A stretch of 34,308 nucleotides of DNA. Source: Caulochytrium protostelioides (lineage: Eukaryota > Chytridiomycota > Caulochytriomycetes > Caulochytriales > Caulochytriaceae). Under the pieces are notes generated by a model that searched no databases, was not told the DNA's origin, and saw only the letters and a program-made list of their open reading frames with translations. Made by a program: the position numbers and the translations under genes. Shown piece after piece: positions 18,401 to 27,600 of the stretch. Where the stretch lies: positions 1 through 34,308 of the forward strand of contig ML014304.1 in the NCBI GenBank assembly GCA_003615045.1. Direction: 5' to 3'. Position 1 is the stretch's first letter. The number at the start of each line of letters is the position of its first letter.

Positions 18401-18930
18401 AGGCGAGGCGAGGCGAGGCGAGGCGGGCTGGAAGGCGGGGCGAGGCAGGACCAAGGAGGCGACCAGAGCGCCAAGCGCAGCGGCGCGCCAGCGCCAGCTC
18501 CGCCCGAGCATCGAGGAAGAGACCCTCCGGATGGCTCCGATGCCGGGCGCCGCCGGTCTGGCGGCCTGGGGCGGCGGCCTCCCGAGGCGGCCATCGCACC
18601 GTGTCGCGCTGTTGCGCCATCGAGCGGACATAGCGCTGGATGCTCGGCTGGTGCCGGTACGCGGCGCCAGCACGGCTTCCCCACGGGCCACCGCCCGCGG
18701 AGGCCGGCAGGGAGGACGGCCCGCCCGGCCCACCAGGTCCGACGTGGCCATGCCGGTGGAGGATGGGGGCACGAAGCAGGCGAGAGCACGGCGCGGCAAG
18801 GCGGGGGGACCGGGGGACGGGGGTTTGCGGGGACGGGGGGTCGAGAGGGCGCCGCCTTGACAAGTGCAAGCGTGCGCAGCGACCAAGCGCTCGTCTTGAC
18901 ATCATCTGAGTAGACGTCGTTCGTCGAGTA
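15460..18930. other. GC-rich intergenic region without a recognisable gene
   Basis: About 3.5 kb between the divergent ornithine decarboxylase and DED1 genes carries no protein I can recognise. Frames are open on both strands because stop codons are rare in such GC-rich DNA. The longest translations (minus 18051-19079, plus 16157-16852) are Arg/Pro/Ala/Gly-rich shadows. No tRNA, snRNA or rRNA motif is visible. Local features are an A11 run near 17055, a TATTTAAAGG element near 17865, a T11 tract near 18077 and an (AGGCG)7 microsatellite. It may hold a noncoding RNA or an extended regulatory region. Confidence 0.4.
18391..18425. repeat. Pentanucleotide microsatellite (AGGCG)7
   Basis: Seven tandem AGGCG units lie in the GC-rich intergenic region. 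They read as repeating Ser-Pro-Arg-Leu-Ala on the - strand, which creates an artificial protein-like repeat in overlapping frames. Confidence 0.9.
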
Positions 18931-19083
18931 TACATGGCATCATGGTTGGCCGTGAGACGAGCGTCGTGGAGAACGTCTCGCCATCTGATTAGGTTCCTTT
19001 GTTCAAGGTTTCCCACTGCTCCCGTATCCGTTTCAAGCCTCTTTTTGGTTTCAAGCTCCTCAACCCCCCTTTCCGACACACTG

Positions 19084-19106
19084 TATATAGTTCTCCACCT
19101 ATATAT
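19084..19106 (+). promoter_or_regulatory. TATA elements of the DED1 promoter
   Basis: TATATA (19084-19089) and TATATAT (19100-19106) lie in the only AT-richer part of the upstream region. No ATG occurs on the + strand from 18948 to 19288, as expected for a promoter plus untranslated first exon. A transcription start around 19120-19140 is inferred. Confidence 0.45.
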
Positions 19107-19288
19107 CCGGTGTCATCTTACAGGCTCCTTGCTTATACTAGTTTCACTACCTCCTAGTCGTCTAGCTTTAGTATAACACGTCGCCGCCTCCTTTCAACAA
19201 GCGTCCTCCCGACCTCGTTTTTGCTGCTTTTTGTTTGCAATCGCCGCCCCCCCCCCCCAAGCTCCCGTTTTTTTTAACTCCCTTAAAG

Positions 19289-19573
19289 GTATGCTTGACG
19301 GAAACGTCATATGTGTGCGTCATATGTTCACCTGCTGATGAGTTCGGGTTCGATGGTGTGACCTCGTCAACATCCGTCGCCCGAAATGCTTGTCTACTGA
19401 CGTTTCCCGCAAACATTTGACTCACGCTGCGTTGCTTTTCTCTTGTTCGTTGTGTCGCGCATGGCCACGTGATCACTTCTCTTTCCTTCACTGTTTCTCC
19501 ATACTCCCTTTTTTCCTTCTCACCGGCTGGTACTGCCCCACTCTGGATATTGGATCTGGTTTCTATTGATCAG
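19289..19573 (+). other. Probable 5' leader intron of the DED1 gene
   Basis: The donor AAAG|GTATGC is at 19285-19294 and the acceptor TTGATCAG|ACG ends at 19573. No AG dinucleotide occurs between 19343 and 19571, an AG-exclusion zone of 229 nt. The tract includes TACTGAC (19395-19401), a good fungal branch site, and pyrimidine-rich sequence. All seven upstream ATGs (19291, 19311, 19324, 19338, 19353, 19386, 19461) lie inside the intron. None lies in the flanking leader sequence. The intron would be 285 nt and end 9 nt before the start codon. Confidence 0.7.
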
Positions 19574-19582
19574 ACGCCCATC

Positions 19583-21601
19583 ATGGCTGCCACTGCTGCC
19601 CCGACGGACTCTGCTGCCGGCACGACCGGCCTGGAGGCCAAGCTTGCCAACGTGTCGCTGGACGCCAAGCCCAGCAGCCCGGCTCCGGCCGTGGCTGCTG
19701 AGGCCCCCAAGGCCCGCCAGCGCTATGTCCCCCCCAGCCTCCGCGCTCGCCAGGCGGCGGCTGCCAACGCCAAGCCGGCCGGCGCTGCTGCGCCTGCGGC
19801 CGGTGCGGCCAACGTGACGACGCACGCGCAGGCCGGCGATGCCCAGGGCTGGGGGCGTCCCAGCGCGGCCTTCCCGACGAATGACCGCGCTCAGGCCCTG
19901 GCCAACGGTCGCGTTGGCGCCAGCGCCGGCGGCGGTCGCTTCAACAGTGCTGGTGGCCAGCGTGCCCCGCACTACGCGAAGGACCCCAGCGATGAGTTTT
20001 ACGACCGTCCCGACATCAAGCCCCGCAACGCCATGGAGGAGACGCAGCTCTACGGTGATCAGCACAACTCGGGCATCAACTTTTCCAACTACGACAACAT
20101 CCCGGTCGATGCGTCGGGCAGCAATGCGCCCGAGCCGATTGCCGACTTCACGTCGTCTTCGCTCGACCCGCTCGCCAAGAGCAACGTCGCGCTCGCGGGC
20201 TACAACTCGCCGACGCCCGTGCAGCGCTGGTCGGTCAGCATCGTGACCCAAGGCCGCGATCTGATGGCCTGTGCGCAGACCGGTTCCGGCAAGACGGCGG
20301 CTTTCCTGCTGCCCATTCTGAGCCAGAACTTCAAGGACGGCGCCAAGTCCCGCCCTGTCGCCGTCATGCCGCCGTACGGCAGCCGTCCCATGATCACGCC
20401 GAAGACCCTCATCCTGGCCCCGACGCGTGAGCTTGCGATTCAGATCTACGAGGAAGCGCGCAAGTTCGCCTACCGCTCGTGGGTCCGCCCGTGCGTCGCC
20501 TACGGTGGCCAGCCCATGCAGGAGCAGCTCCGTGACATGGAGCGCGGCTGCGGTCTGCTCGTGGCGACGCCCGGCCGTCTTGTCGACATGATTGAGCGCG
20601 GCCGTATCTCGCTCTCGGGCATCCGCTACCTCGTGCTCGACGAGGCGGACCGCATGCTCGACATGGGCTTCGAGCCCCAGATCCGCCGTTTGGTGGAGCA
20701 GGAGGACATGCCGATCAGCACGGAGCGCCAGACGCTCATGTTTTCGGCCACCTTCCCGCACAACATCCAGATGCTGGCGCGTGACTTCCTCAACGACTAC
20801 ATCTTCCTCACCGTCGGCCGCGTCGGCTCGACCTCGGAGAACATCAAGCAGTCCTTCGAATACGTCGAGCCCCACGACAAGCGCTCGACCCTCCTCGACA
20901 TCCTCCACACTGACGCCCAGCTCGCCGGCAAGAACCTGACGCTTGTCTTCGTCGAGACCAAGAAGGAGGCCGACATGCTCTGTCGCTATCTCGTGCAGTC
21001 CGACTTCCCGGCCACCGCCATCCACGGCGACCGCACCCAGCGCGAGCGCGAGTGGGCCCTGTCCACCTTCCGCTCGGGCCAGACGCCCGTGCTCGTCGCC
21101 ACCGCCGTCGCTGCCCGTGGTCTCGATATTCCGAACGTCACCCACGTCGTCAACTACGACCTGCCCTCCGACGTCGACGACTACGTCCACCGCATTGGTC
21201 GTACCGGCCGCGCCGGTAACACCGGCAAGGCCACGTCCTTCTTCAACATGCAGCAGAACGCCGGCATTTCCTCCGAGCTCTGCGATGTCCTCAGCGAGGC
21301 CAACCAGGAGATTCCAGGCTTCCTCAGCACTGCGCGCAGCGAGTCTCGCGGCGGCGGCCGCGGCTTTGGCGGCCGTCCGGGCCGTGGCCGCGGCGGTGGC
21401 CGCGGCGGTGGCAACCGCTTCGGTTCCACCGACTTTCGCAAAGACCCGTCGGCGGCCTTCGGCGGCGCCAGCCACTCCGGCGCTGGTTCTTTTGGCGGCT
21501 CTCACGGCGGCAGCTTTAACCATGGCAGCGCGTCGGGCAGCTCTTGGAGCAACCCTAACACGGGCAGCAGCAACAACAACGGCGGCTCGCCGTGGTGGTA
21601 A
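19583..21601 (+). CDS. DED1: DEAD-box RNA helicase, Ded1/DDX3 type
   Basis: This ATP-dependent RNA helicase is needed for scanning and translation initiation on structured mRNA leaders. It has 672 residues from the ATG at 19583, the first in-frame ATG. The N terminus has [13 protein letters not shown], the conserved eIF4E-binding-like motif of Ded1/DDX3. The core has the Q motif (GYNSPTPVQ), motif I AQTGSGKT (231-238), PTRELA, DEAD (353-356), SAT (388-390) and HRIGRTGR (536-543). The tail has RGG/FGG repeats and ends in SPWW, matching the terminal tryptophans typical of Ded1. Codon use is strongly biased to C- and G-ending codons, consistent with high expression. The leader probably contains an intron. 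The gene is divergent from ornithine decarboxylase across a long intergenic region and convergent with HIS6. Confidence 0.97.
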   Translation: MAATAAPTDSAAGTTGLEAKLANVSLDAKPSSPAPAVAAEAPKARQRYVPPSLRARQAAAANAKPAGAAAPAAGAANVTTHAQAGDAQGWGRPSAAFPTNDRAQALANGRVGASAGGGRFNSAGGQRAPHYAKDPSDEFYDRPDIKPRNAMEETQLYGDQHNSGINFSNYDNIPVDASGSNAPEPIADFTSSSLDPLAKSNVALAGYNSPTPVQRWSVSIVTQGRDLMACAQTGSGKTAAFLLPILSQNFKDGAKSRPVAVMPPYGSRPMITPKTLILAPTRELAIQIYEEARKFAYRSWVRPCVAYGGQPMQEQLRDMERGCGLLVATPGRLVDMIERGRISLSGIRYLVLDEADRMLDMGFEPQIRRLVEQEDMPISTERQTLMFSATFPHNIQMLARDFLNDYIFLTVGRVGSTSENIKQSFEYVEPHDKRSTLLDILHTDAQLAGKNLTLVFVETKKEADMLCRYLVQSDFPATAIHGDRTQREREWALSTFRSGQTPVLVATAVAARGLDIPNVTHVVNYDLPSDVDDYVHRIGRTGRAGNTGKATSFFNMQQNAGISSELCDVLSEANQEIPGFLSTARSESRGGGRGFGGRPGRGRGGGRGGGNRFGSTDFRKDPSAAFGGASHSGAGSFGGSHGGSFNHGSASGSSWSNPNTGSSNNNGGSPWW

Positions 21602-22437
21602 AGCGTTATGGCACATCGTGTCGCGTTGGCTCCCGCTGTGAGGCGTTGAGGACACCAATTCCGACCTGAAGCCATCTGATCTGATTTGCGCTTGGCTGTT
21701 GCTCCCTGTCTGTAACGCCGATTTCACTGGTCGGGCTGCGTTTCTCGTCCTTCCTTTCCCAGCCTCCCGACCCTTTGCGGGGGGTGGCTCCCTTCCCCGC
21801 CTCTGGTGGCTCCGCTCCGCTGCCTCCCTTTTTCGTTCTCTTTTTGACGTTCTCATTTCGCGCCTGCATGGACATTGATCAAGGCTTGATCTCCGTAGAT
21901 TGGCTTGTCGTCTTTTTTTTTCGTTTGTTTCTGCCGTACGGCTCCTTCGCATCTCAATCCTTTTCGCAGCGACGTCCGTGTGCTCGCTTTGTGAGTGCCG
22001 GATCGGTCCTGCTTCCTCTGTCACTGCCACAGCTTTTCATGATGCATGCCTGCATCGCTCCCGCTTCCGTTCTTTTCTTTAGTCTGTGGCTTTCTTTTGC
22101 ATCGCTCGAATCTCCGCCCTTTTTTCCTTTCTCATCCTCTCCTAATGTTACCGGTCTACTCGACATCCTTTGCTCGCCTAGGATTGTGACAGGTTGGATA
22201 TCCTTGCCATTCGTTATTTATTTCATAGTACCGGGCTGACATTAACATGACACAACATTCGCTGGGAGCGGAGAGGAACCTGCTGCGTCCGGAGGGTGAG
22301 AGCTGATGCTCTGGTTCGATGGTTGGCGGGCGGGTCGTCAGCTCCCCAGATCAGCTGAGTCGGCTGAGTTTGGCCACGCCCTCACGATCATCCTCCACGA
22401 TCGATGACCGGTGGGTTGGGTTGTCATCGTGCTCGCT
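21602..22437. other. Convergent 3' intergenic region
   Basis: It lies between the 3' ends of DED1 (+) and HIS6 (-). The + strand is pyrimidine-rich (T runs near 21910 and 22060-22140). The 154-codon open frame at 21775-22239 on + is a hydrophobic translation of that pyrimidine bias and starts at a non-ATG codon. No gene is supported. Confidence 0.45.
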
Positions 22438-23585
22438 CTATGGATCGGCGTGTTCCTGATTCCACTGGACGGCGTCTTCGAAGCGCACGCCCGTGCCGCC
22501 AAAGATATCGAGGCAGGACCCGAGGGTCACGTCGATGCGGCCCGCACTGAGCGACTGGACGAGCGCCACGTCGTCCAGGTGCCGGGCGCCGCCCGCATAC
22601 GTGCAGGCAAGCGGCGCGTCCGCCGTGTTGTCGGGGATCGCGCGGCGGACCGGCTCGCTGGCGCACCATTCGGCGAGACGGGCCACGAGGGCCTCGTCGA
22701 TGCCGCGGCACAGCCCTTCGACGTCCGCGGCATGGACCAGCAGCTCCGAGCAGTACGGCGCCACGGCCGCAATCAGCGCCTCGGAGAGCGCGACGCTCGT
22801 GGTGACCTGCCAGCCGGCCACGGCGATGTGCCACGTGGGCGCGGCTGCGGGATCTGCGGGCGGTGCTCGGCGGCAGCTGAGGTCGACCACGAGCCGGTCA
22901 CGGCCCACCGTTTCGGCGAGCGCTACGAGCCGCGCCAGGTCCCACTGGTGGTCCGGGAACAGCCAGCTGGTCACAATAACTTTTTCGGCGCCCGGGACGC
23001 CGGTGCCCGGAGGCGCCGTGCGGTCATGCAGCCAGTCGCGCGCGTTGGCGAGGGTGATGCCGCCGCCGATGGCGAGAGCGTCGGGCCACGCGGCACAGGC
23101 GGCGCGGGCCGCAACGTCGTTGCCGCCGCCCAGTCGGATCAGATGGCCGCCGTGCAGCTGGTGCCGACGATACAACGATGCAAACCAGTCGGCCGAATGG
23201 CTGCATGGTCATCCACACCGGCCATATCGACCGCATATCCGACATGATCGACCATACGGCCCACGCATGAAGCGAGGCATCCCACAGCATCGCACGCCCA
23301 TGCCCATGAAGACCGGTTGATGTGCCACCATCAGCGGCACATCGATCATCGAGTCGCGCATCCATCCATATGCCGAGAGTGAGTGAGCCGTTGGCGTCAT
23401 CATGAAACAAGACGATCCGGGCCATGTCCATCGGAACTCGTCGTCAACGGTTGGGGAGCGGGCATACGTTACGGCGAAACGTGGTTCGTGGCCACAGCCG
23501 AGGGGTCAGCGGTATTCAGCGTCCCACCCACGATCTGCTTGACCTCGCCTTGGTGGAGGTCGATGCAGGGTCGGAACCGGGTCAT
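22438..23585 (-). CDS. HIS6: ProFAR isomerase of histidine synthesis (two exons)
   Basis: This TIM-barrel enzyme catalyses the Amadori isomerisation of 5'-ProFAR to PRFAR, the fourth step of histidine biosynthesis, in the cytosol. The model is complement(22438..23200, 23473..23585), 291 residues. Exon 1 encodes [23 protein letters not shown], carrying the first catalytic Asp in CIDLHQG. After splicing, [14 protein letters not shown] leads into [51 protein letters not shown] (second catalytic Asp), TYAGGA and GSCLDIFGG. These are the fungal HIS6 blocks in order. The start at 23585 matches the family start; an in-frame ATG at 23612 would add nine residues. Without exon 1 the plain open frame lacks one catalytic residue. 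A TGACTC element lies upstream. Confidence 0.93.
23201..23472 (-). other. Intron of HIS6
   Basis: Donor TCGCC|GTAACG and acceptor ACCATGCAG|CCATTC on the - strand bound a 272-nt intron. Joining CC to C gives Pro and the sequence THE family expects between NHVS and the WFASLY helix. It is longer than the other introns here and rich in GATC/CATG-like motifs, with several ATGs. Confidence 0.85.
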
Positions 23586-23648
23586 GGTGGTCGTGAACGC
23601 CGATGTGGGCATGCGACAGCGACCGCGGTGATGGGCAGAGCGAGAGCG

Positions 23649-23674
23649 AGAGAGAGAGAGAGAGAGAGAGAGAG
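23649..23674. repeat. Microsatellite (AG)13 in the HIS6 upstream region
   Basis: Thirteen AG dinucleotides (CT on the HIS6 sense strand) lie about 37-62 bp upstream of the ATG at 23612. A CT-rich tract just before a start codon is common in fungal promoters and leaders. Confidence 0.92.
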
Positions 23675-23677
23675 TCA
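23672..23677 (-). promoter_or_regulatory. TGACTC general-control element upstream of HIS6
   Basis: On the - strand TGACTC abuts the CT microsatellite, about 60-65 bp upstream of the ATG at 23612. TGACTC is the core hexamer of Gcn4/Cpc1 binding sites at fungal amino-acid biosynthesis genes, so regulation by general amino-acid control is likely. This is inferred from consensus and gene identity. Confidence 0.5.
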
Positions 23678-23951
23678 ACGTGGCGCAACCAGCGCTGGCC
23701 AACCCGTCCTAGGAACAGAGGACGAGCACCACCGTGACGAGGGTGACAGTGCCATACGATGTGCAGCGCTCCGATCGTCTCTTGCTGACGATACCGCGCT
23801 TCCGTGGCGGCCCGTATTGGTCCCGCCTCGTGGACCCCTTTCCGCCCCCGTCGCCTCCCCGCCGGGCGACGTCTCTTCACGCGGCTCGGTCCTCTCCTAT
23901 CGCGGCGGGTTCAGGGCGCATCAGGGTCGAGCGGCGCAAGGCCAGAGGCAG

Positions 23952-23996
23952 GACCAGAGACCAGCGACCAGAGACCAGCGACCAGCGACCAGCGAC
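23952..23996. repeat. Minisatellite of 7-bp GACCAG(A/C) units
   Basis: Six tandem units (GACCAGA, GACCAGC, GACCAGA, then GACCAGC three times) plus a final GAC. The A/C alternation suggests an earlier 14-bp duplication. Confidence 0.9.
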
Positions 23997-24631
23997 GGAC
24001 GATGCAGCGGCGGAGTGCTGCGCGGCGGGCTCAGGCAGCAATGTAAGCGCCGGCTCAAGCGAGGCGTGCTGCCCGCGCACCCCGCCTCCAGTGCTCCGCG
24101 GGCCTCCCAGGAGGTCCCCGTGGCCTGGACCGTGTCCCGTGGGCCCAGAGAGAAGCAAGCCTTCATGCACATCATTGACACAGCACGCCGCGAACGCCGG
24201 AGCCGCGAGCACTCCTCCCGACACGCGCATCCCACTGATCCGCTCTCCCTCCCGTGGCGCCATCCAAGTCATGGGCGATGCAGTTCACGTCCATGCGCGG
24301 GCTCTCCATCCGAGACGAGCGCCATCGTCAAACTCCGATACTGCCACGTCATCCACACACCGAGCATCGGCCTTCTTCTCGACGACCGCGACCTGCTCGG
24401 AACGCATACGGATCCTTGCGGAGGTTCGGCGGGGGCTCCACGTTCACCGGGCCGCACAAGGCCGTGGTTGGTCCTTGAATAGCGCCGAAAGACCTAAACC
24501 CCGCTGAAATACGGGAACCCTGCTGAACCGCCGGCACCCGATCGATCGACGGGCCGCTGACAAGGAAGGGTCGCCGCGATCCTCGCCGTTTAACGTCTAA
24601 CGTCTCCCGCCTCGCCTCGCCGCACACCGCC

Positions 24632-27600
24632 ATGGCTGACCCGCGCCAGATCGTCCGGCCCCAGCCTGGCGACGATGATTTAGAACTGATGCAGCAGGCA
24701 TTCCATGCGTCCGAGAAGCGGCCTGCCGCGACCGTCGTCCGGAAAGCCCCGCCTGTGCTCGCACCGACGGCGGCAGCGGCCGCGTCCCCAGCCGGGCGCC
24801 CCGTCGCCGTCGCGCGCCCGGCTCAGCGCCCCGTCGCGGCGTTCAGCGGCCATGACTTCCAGGACATGACGGACCCGACGCGGCCCGAAGCGCCCGGAAT
24901 CGACCGGCCTGGCAGGACGCCCGACACTGCCCAGCATCCCGCCGGACCCTCGGCGAAAAAGAAGCTGTCGCTCTTTGCGCAGCGGCGGTTGGCTGAGAAG
25001 CAGAAGCCGGCGGCAGCGGCGGAACCGGCAGCCGCCGGTCGGCGCGAGGACGACGCCGCCGGCGATGCTAAACGCGACGCCGTTCCGGGCGTTCCCGACG
25101 ACCAGAACCCGTTCATGAAACCAAAACACATTGAGTCGGCCGACGGCCATCTCGGCTCCATCTTGGCCGAGGTCCAGGAGAGGTCGGGCACGGCAGCCCA
25201 GCGCCATTCAACTGAAGCCTCTGCCTTCTGGGCCGAGCGCCGCCGGACGGATGGCTCGAATCAGCTCGGATTTCCCGCGATCAAGCCCGCCGAGCCGGTG
25301 GTGACCGAGGCGGCTGGGCGTCAGAAGACGGTACGATTTATGCCGATGAAGGCCTCCTTCGCCGAACGCTCTGACACAGCCAACGACCCTGCCGCGGCGG
25401 CGATTGCCGTCCCCGCAGCGGGCCGGGATCAAACCATCCACGATACTAATGTGCAAGTGTTGTCCGGCATGTCAGAGCAGGACAAGGACGAGGCGTACGA
25501 AGACATCATGGCGCGGTTCGACCCCGAGCTGCTCAAAAAACTGGAACAGCGCATCCTGCAGCGGAGTGCCGATCCATGCCGATCTCCGAACAGCGCCCGC
25601 GCGCAGAATGCCGTGTCAGACGGCGACCTACCGGCTGTCAAGGAGTGCACGCCGAGCCTTGAGGGGGCGTTCCCGGTGGCTGGGCCCCCTTCGTCTAGCC
25701 GGACGGATGGCGCGATACCTATGGATGACGCCGACCCCCTGAACCTCGCTTCGATTCCCAAAAACAAGCTGGAACGCGACAAGTTGGCATGGATGCTAGA
25801 GGATGCGCAAACTTCTAGCCGCGCGACACAACCAAGTGCCCCGGCGCCGCGCTTTGACCTCCACGGAGCGCCGATCCTAGACACGCTGGCGATGGAACAC
25901 GTGAACCTGGGTTTGCACCATCATGGCGAGGAGAGCGACCATGCCGGGTACACCCTTGCGGAGCTGCTCCTCTTGATGCGCTCGACGGAACCGCACCAGG
26001 TGGCCCTGAGCTGCAAAGTGATCCGGAACTTGATCCAGAAGGCGCGTCGTGCCCAGACATCGTCGTCTCAGCGTGACAGTTCCCTCGGGGACGAGCAGCT
26101 TCAGCGCTATCTGGTCAGCGAGTTCCAGAACCAGAGCCTACTCATGCACATCCGCCTGGCCATGGATCATGCGCGTCGCCCGGCCCACCTAGCCGCCTTG
26201 CAGACCCTGGCAGCCTACTTTGATATCAGCGAGACCCATGCTTATCCGGCATCGCCGCGCGTCGCTTCGTATGACTTGCGGGCCCTCCTAACGTGTCACC
26301 CGCGATTGACGGACCGCACCAGTCCCCATGTGACGGGCCAGACGCGGTCGATCCGATCGATGACGATTCATCAGCAGCTGAGCGACCACCACGTCAATTA
26401 TGCCCTGTGGTCGGGCGAGTATCCGACTCACGCAAAGCCGACGGCGCAGGCGGCCGATGTCGGCGACCATGGCAATAGTGCGAAAGACTCGGCCTCCGCA
26501 CCCACCTTTGCTGAGATCTCTGACGTAGTGTCCCAGGACGCCCTGGCCGGCCTGATGCACACACAGATCGTTGACCGTATTGCCTTCTTCCTGAACCGCG
26601 AGGTAGCGTCCACATCCAGCATCCAGGTCCTCCTGGCTACTTCGGACGCCGCCGCGGTGGCTTGGCATTCCGTCATCATTCTGCAGGCTCTGGCGGAGCA
26701 CAGTCACCAGATCGCGGATCACCTGATCCGCGACACGACACTGATGGTTGCCCTGTGGAGGTGGTCAGGCTGCCATGAAGTGAGTAGCTTGCTGAGCACC
26801 TCGGCTCCCGTGGGGTCTCAGGAACAGCCGTCCTCCCTCCTGGCCACGCGTCTGCAACTGTCGGCCGCGATTGTGGGTGTGTGGATCCGTGTTTGCGCGG
26901 CAGGCGATTCGATCGCGGCCCGCTGGTTGGTCCAGTTCCCGATTGACACGGTATATGCGCTGATTGCCGGAATTCGACAGCAACTCGCTTCAGGTCCTGC
27001 AAGCAATGCCCCGCTGGAGGACCCTAGCAGGGTTCAGCTCCTGAAACTGCAGACGCAGTTCTTTGCGCTGATCGAAGTCCTGCTATCGTTCCGATTCTTA
27101 CATGAATCGATTGGGACGTTGCTACAGCTTTTGCACGCGGAATGGATGGCGACCATCGCCACGCTTGATGCGATGCTCATCCCGAATGAGATGAACGAGG
27201 CATCAGGCAACCGGATGGCCGAGCGCCAAGCCGTGTCCGTCCTGGCCTGCGTGGTCTTCCGCATCCTTGGAACCCTCCTGCCGCTGGTACCCGACCCATC
27301 CGCTGAACCTCGCGATGCGCTCCTTGACGACATTTCTCTCGGTTCCAAGCCACTTCTGGCCAAGATTTCTTTGTTTTTATCGTCTGAGTCGAGCGCTGAA
27401 CAGCCGATCGACATGCCACTGCTCAGCTTGTACGGCCATCTGCTGGAGCTGACCTCTACGGCAGCATTTGACTCGATGCCATCCATGGATTGGTCATTCC
27501 TGTCGTTCGACAAGGTCTATCCGGTGCTGTTCCGGCGCCTTGACAAACTGGTATCTGCAACGACTTTCCTTTCCAGTGACAAATCAGTTTATGGCGCGAT

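Larger units (their letters stand above)
23613..24631. other. Divergent intergenic region between HIS6 and RPAP1-like gene
   Basis: It contains the HIS6 upstream elements, a 7-bp tandem repeat at 23952-23996 and GC-rich DNA open in several frames. Two + strand frames of 352 and 257 codons overlap here and overlap HIS6 or the repeat. Neither looks like a protein. No RNA gene is seen. Confidence 0.45.

Noticed and set aside
18051-19079. A 342-codon - strand frame with SPRLA repeats
   Set aside because: The repeats come from the (AGGCG)7 microsatellite, the frame is one of several open at once, and composition is not protein-like.
19520-22030. An 836-codon - strand open frame antisense to DED1
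   Set aside because: Composition is Arg/Ala/Gly/Val-rich shadow coding of the DED1 codons; no domain is seen and DED1 itself is certain.
21775-22239. A 154-codon hydrophobic frame resembling a membrane protein
   Set aside because: It begins at a non-ATG codon and its Phe/Leu/Ser content follows directly from pyrimidine-rich 3' flank DNA.
23424-24507. Overlapping 352- and 257-codon + strand frames upstream of the RPAP1-like gene
   Set aside because: They overlap HIS6 exon 1 or the 7-bp repeat, are Arg/Pro/Ser-rich and match nothing known.
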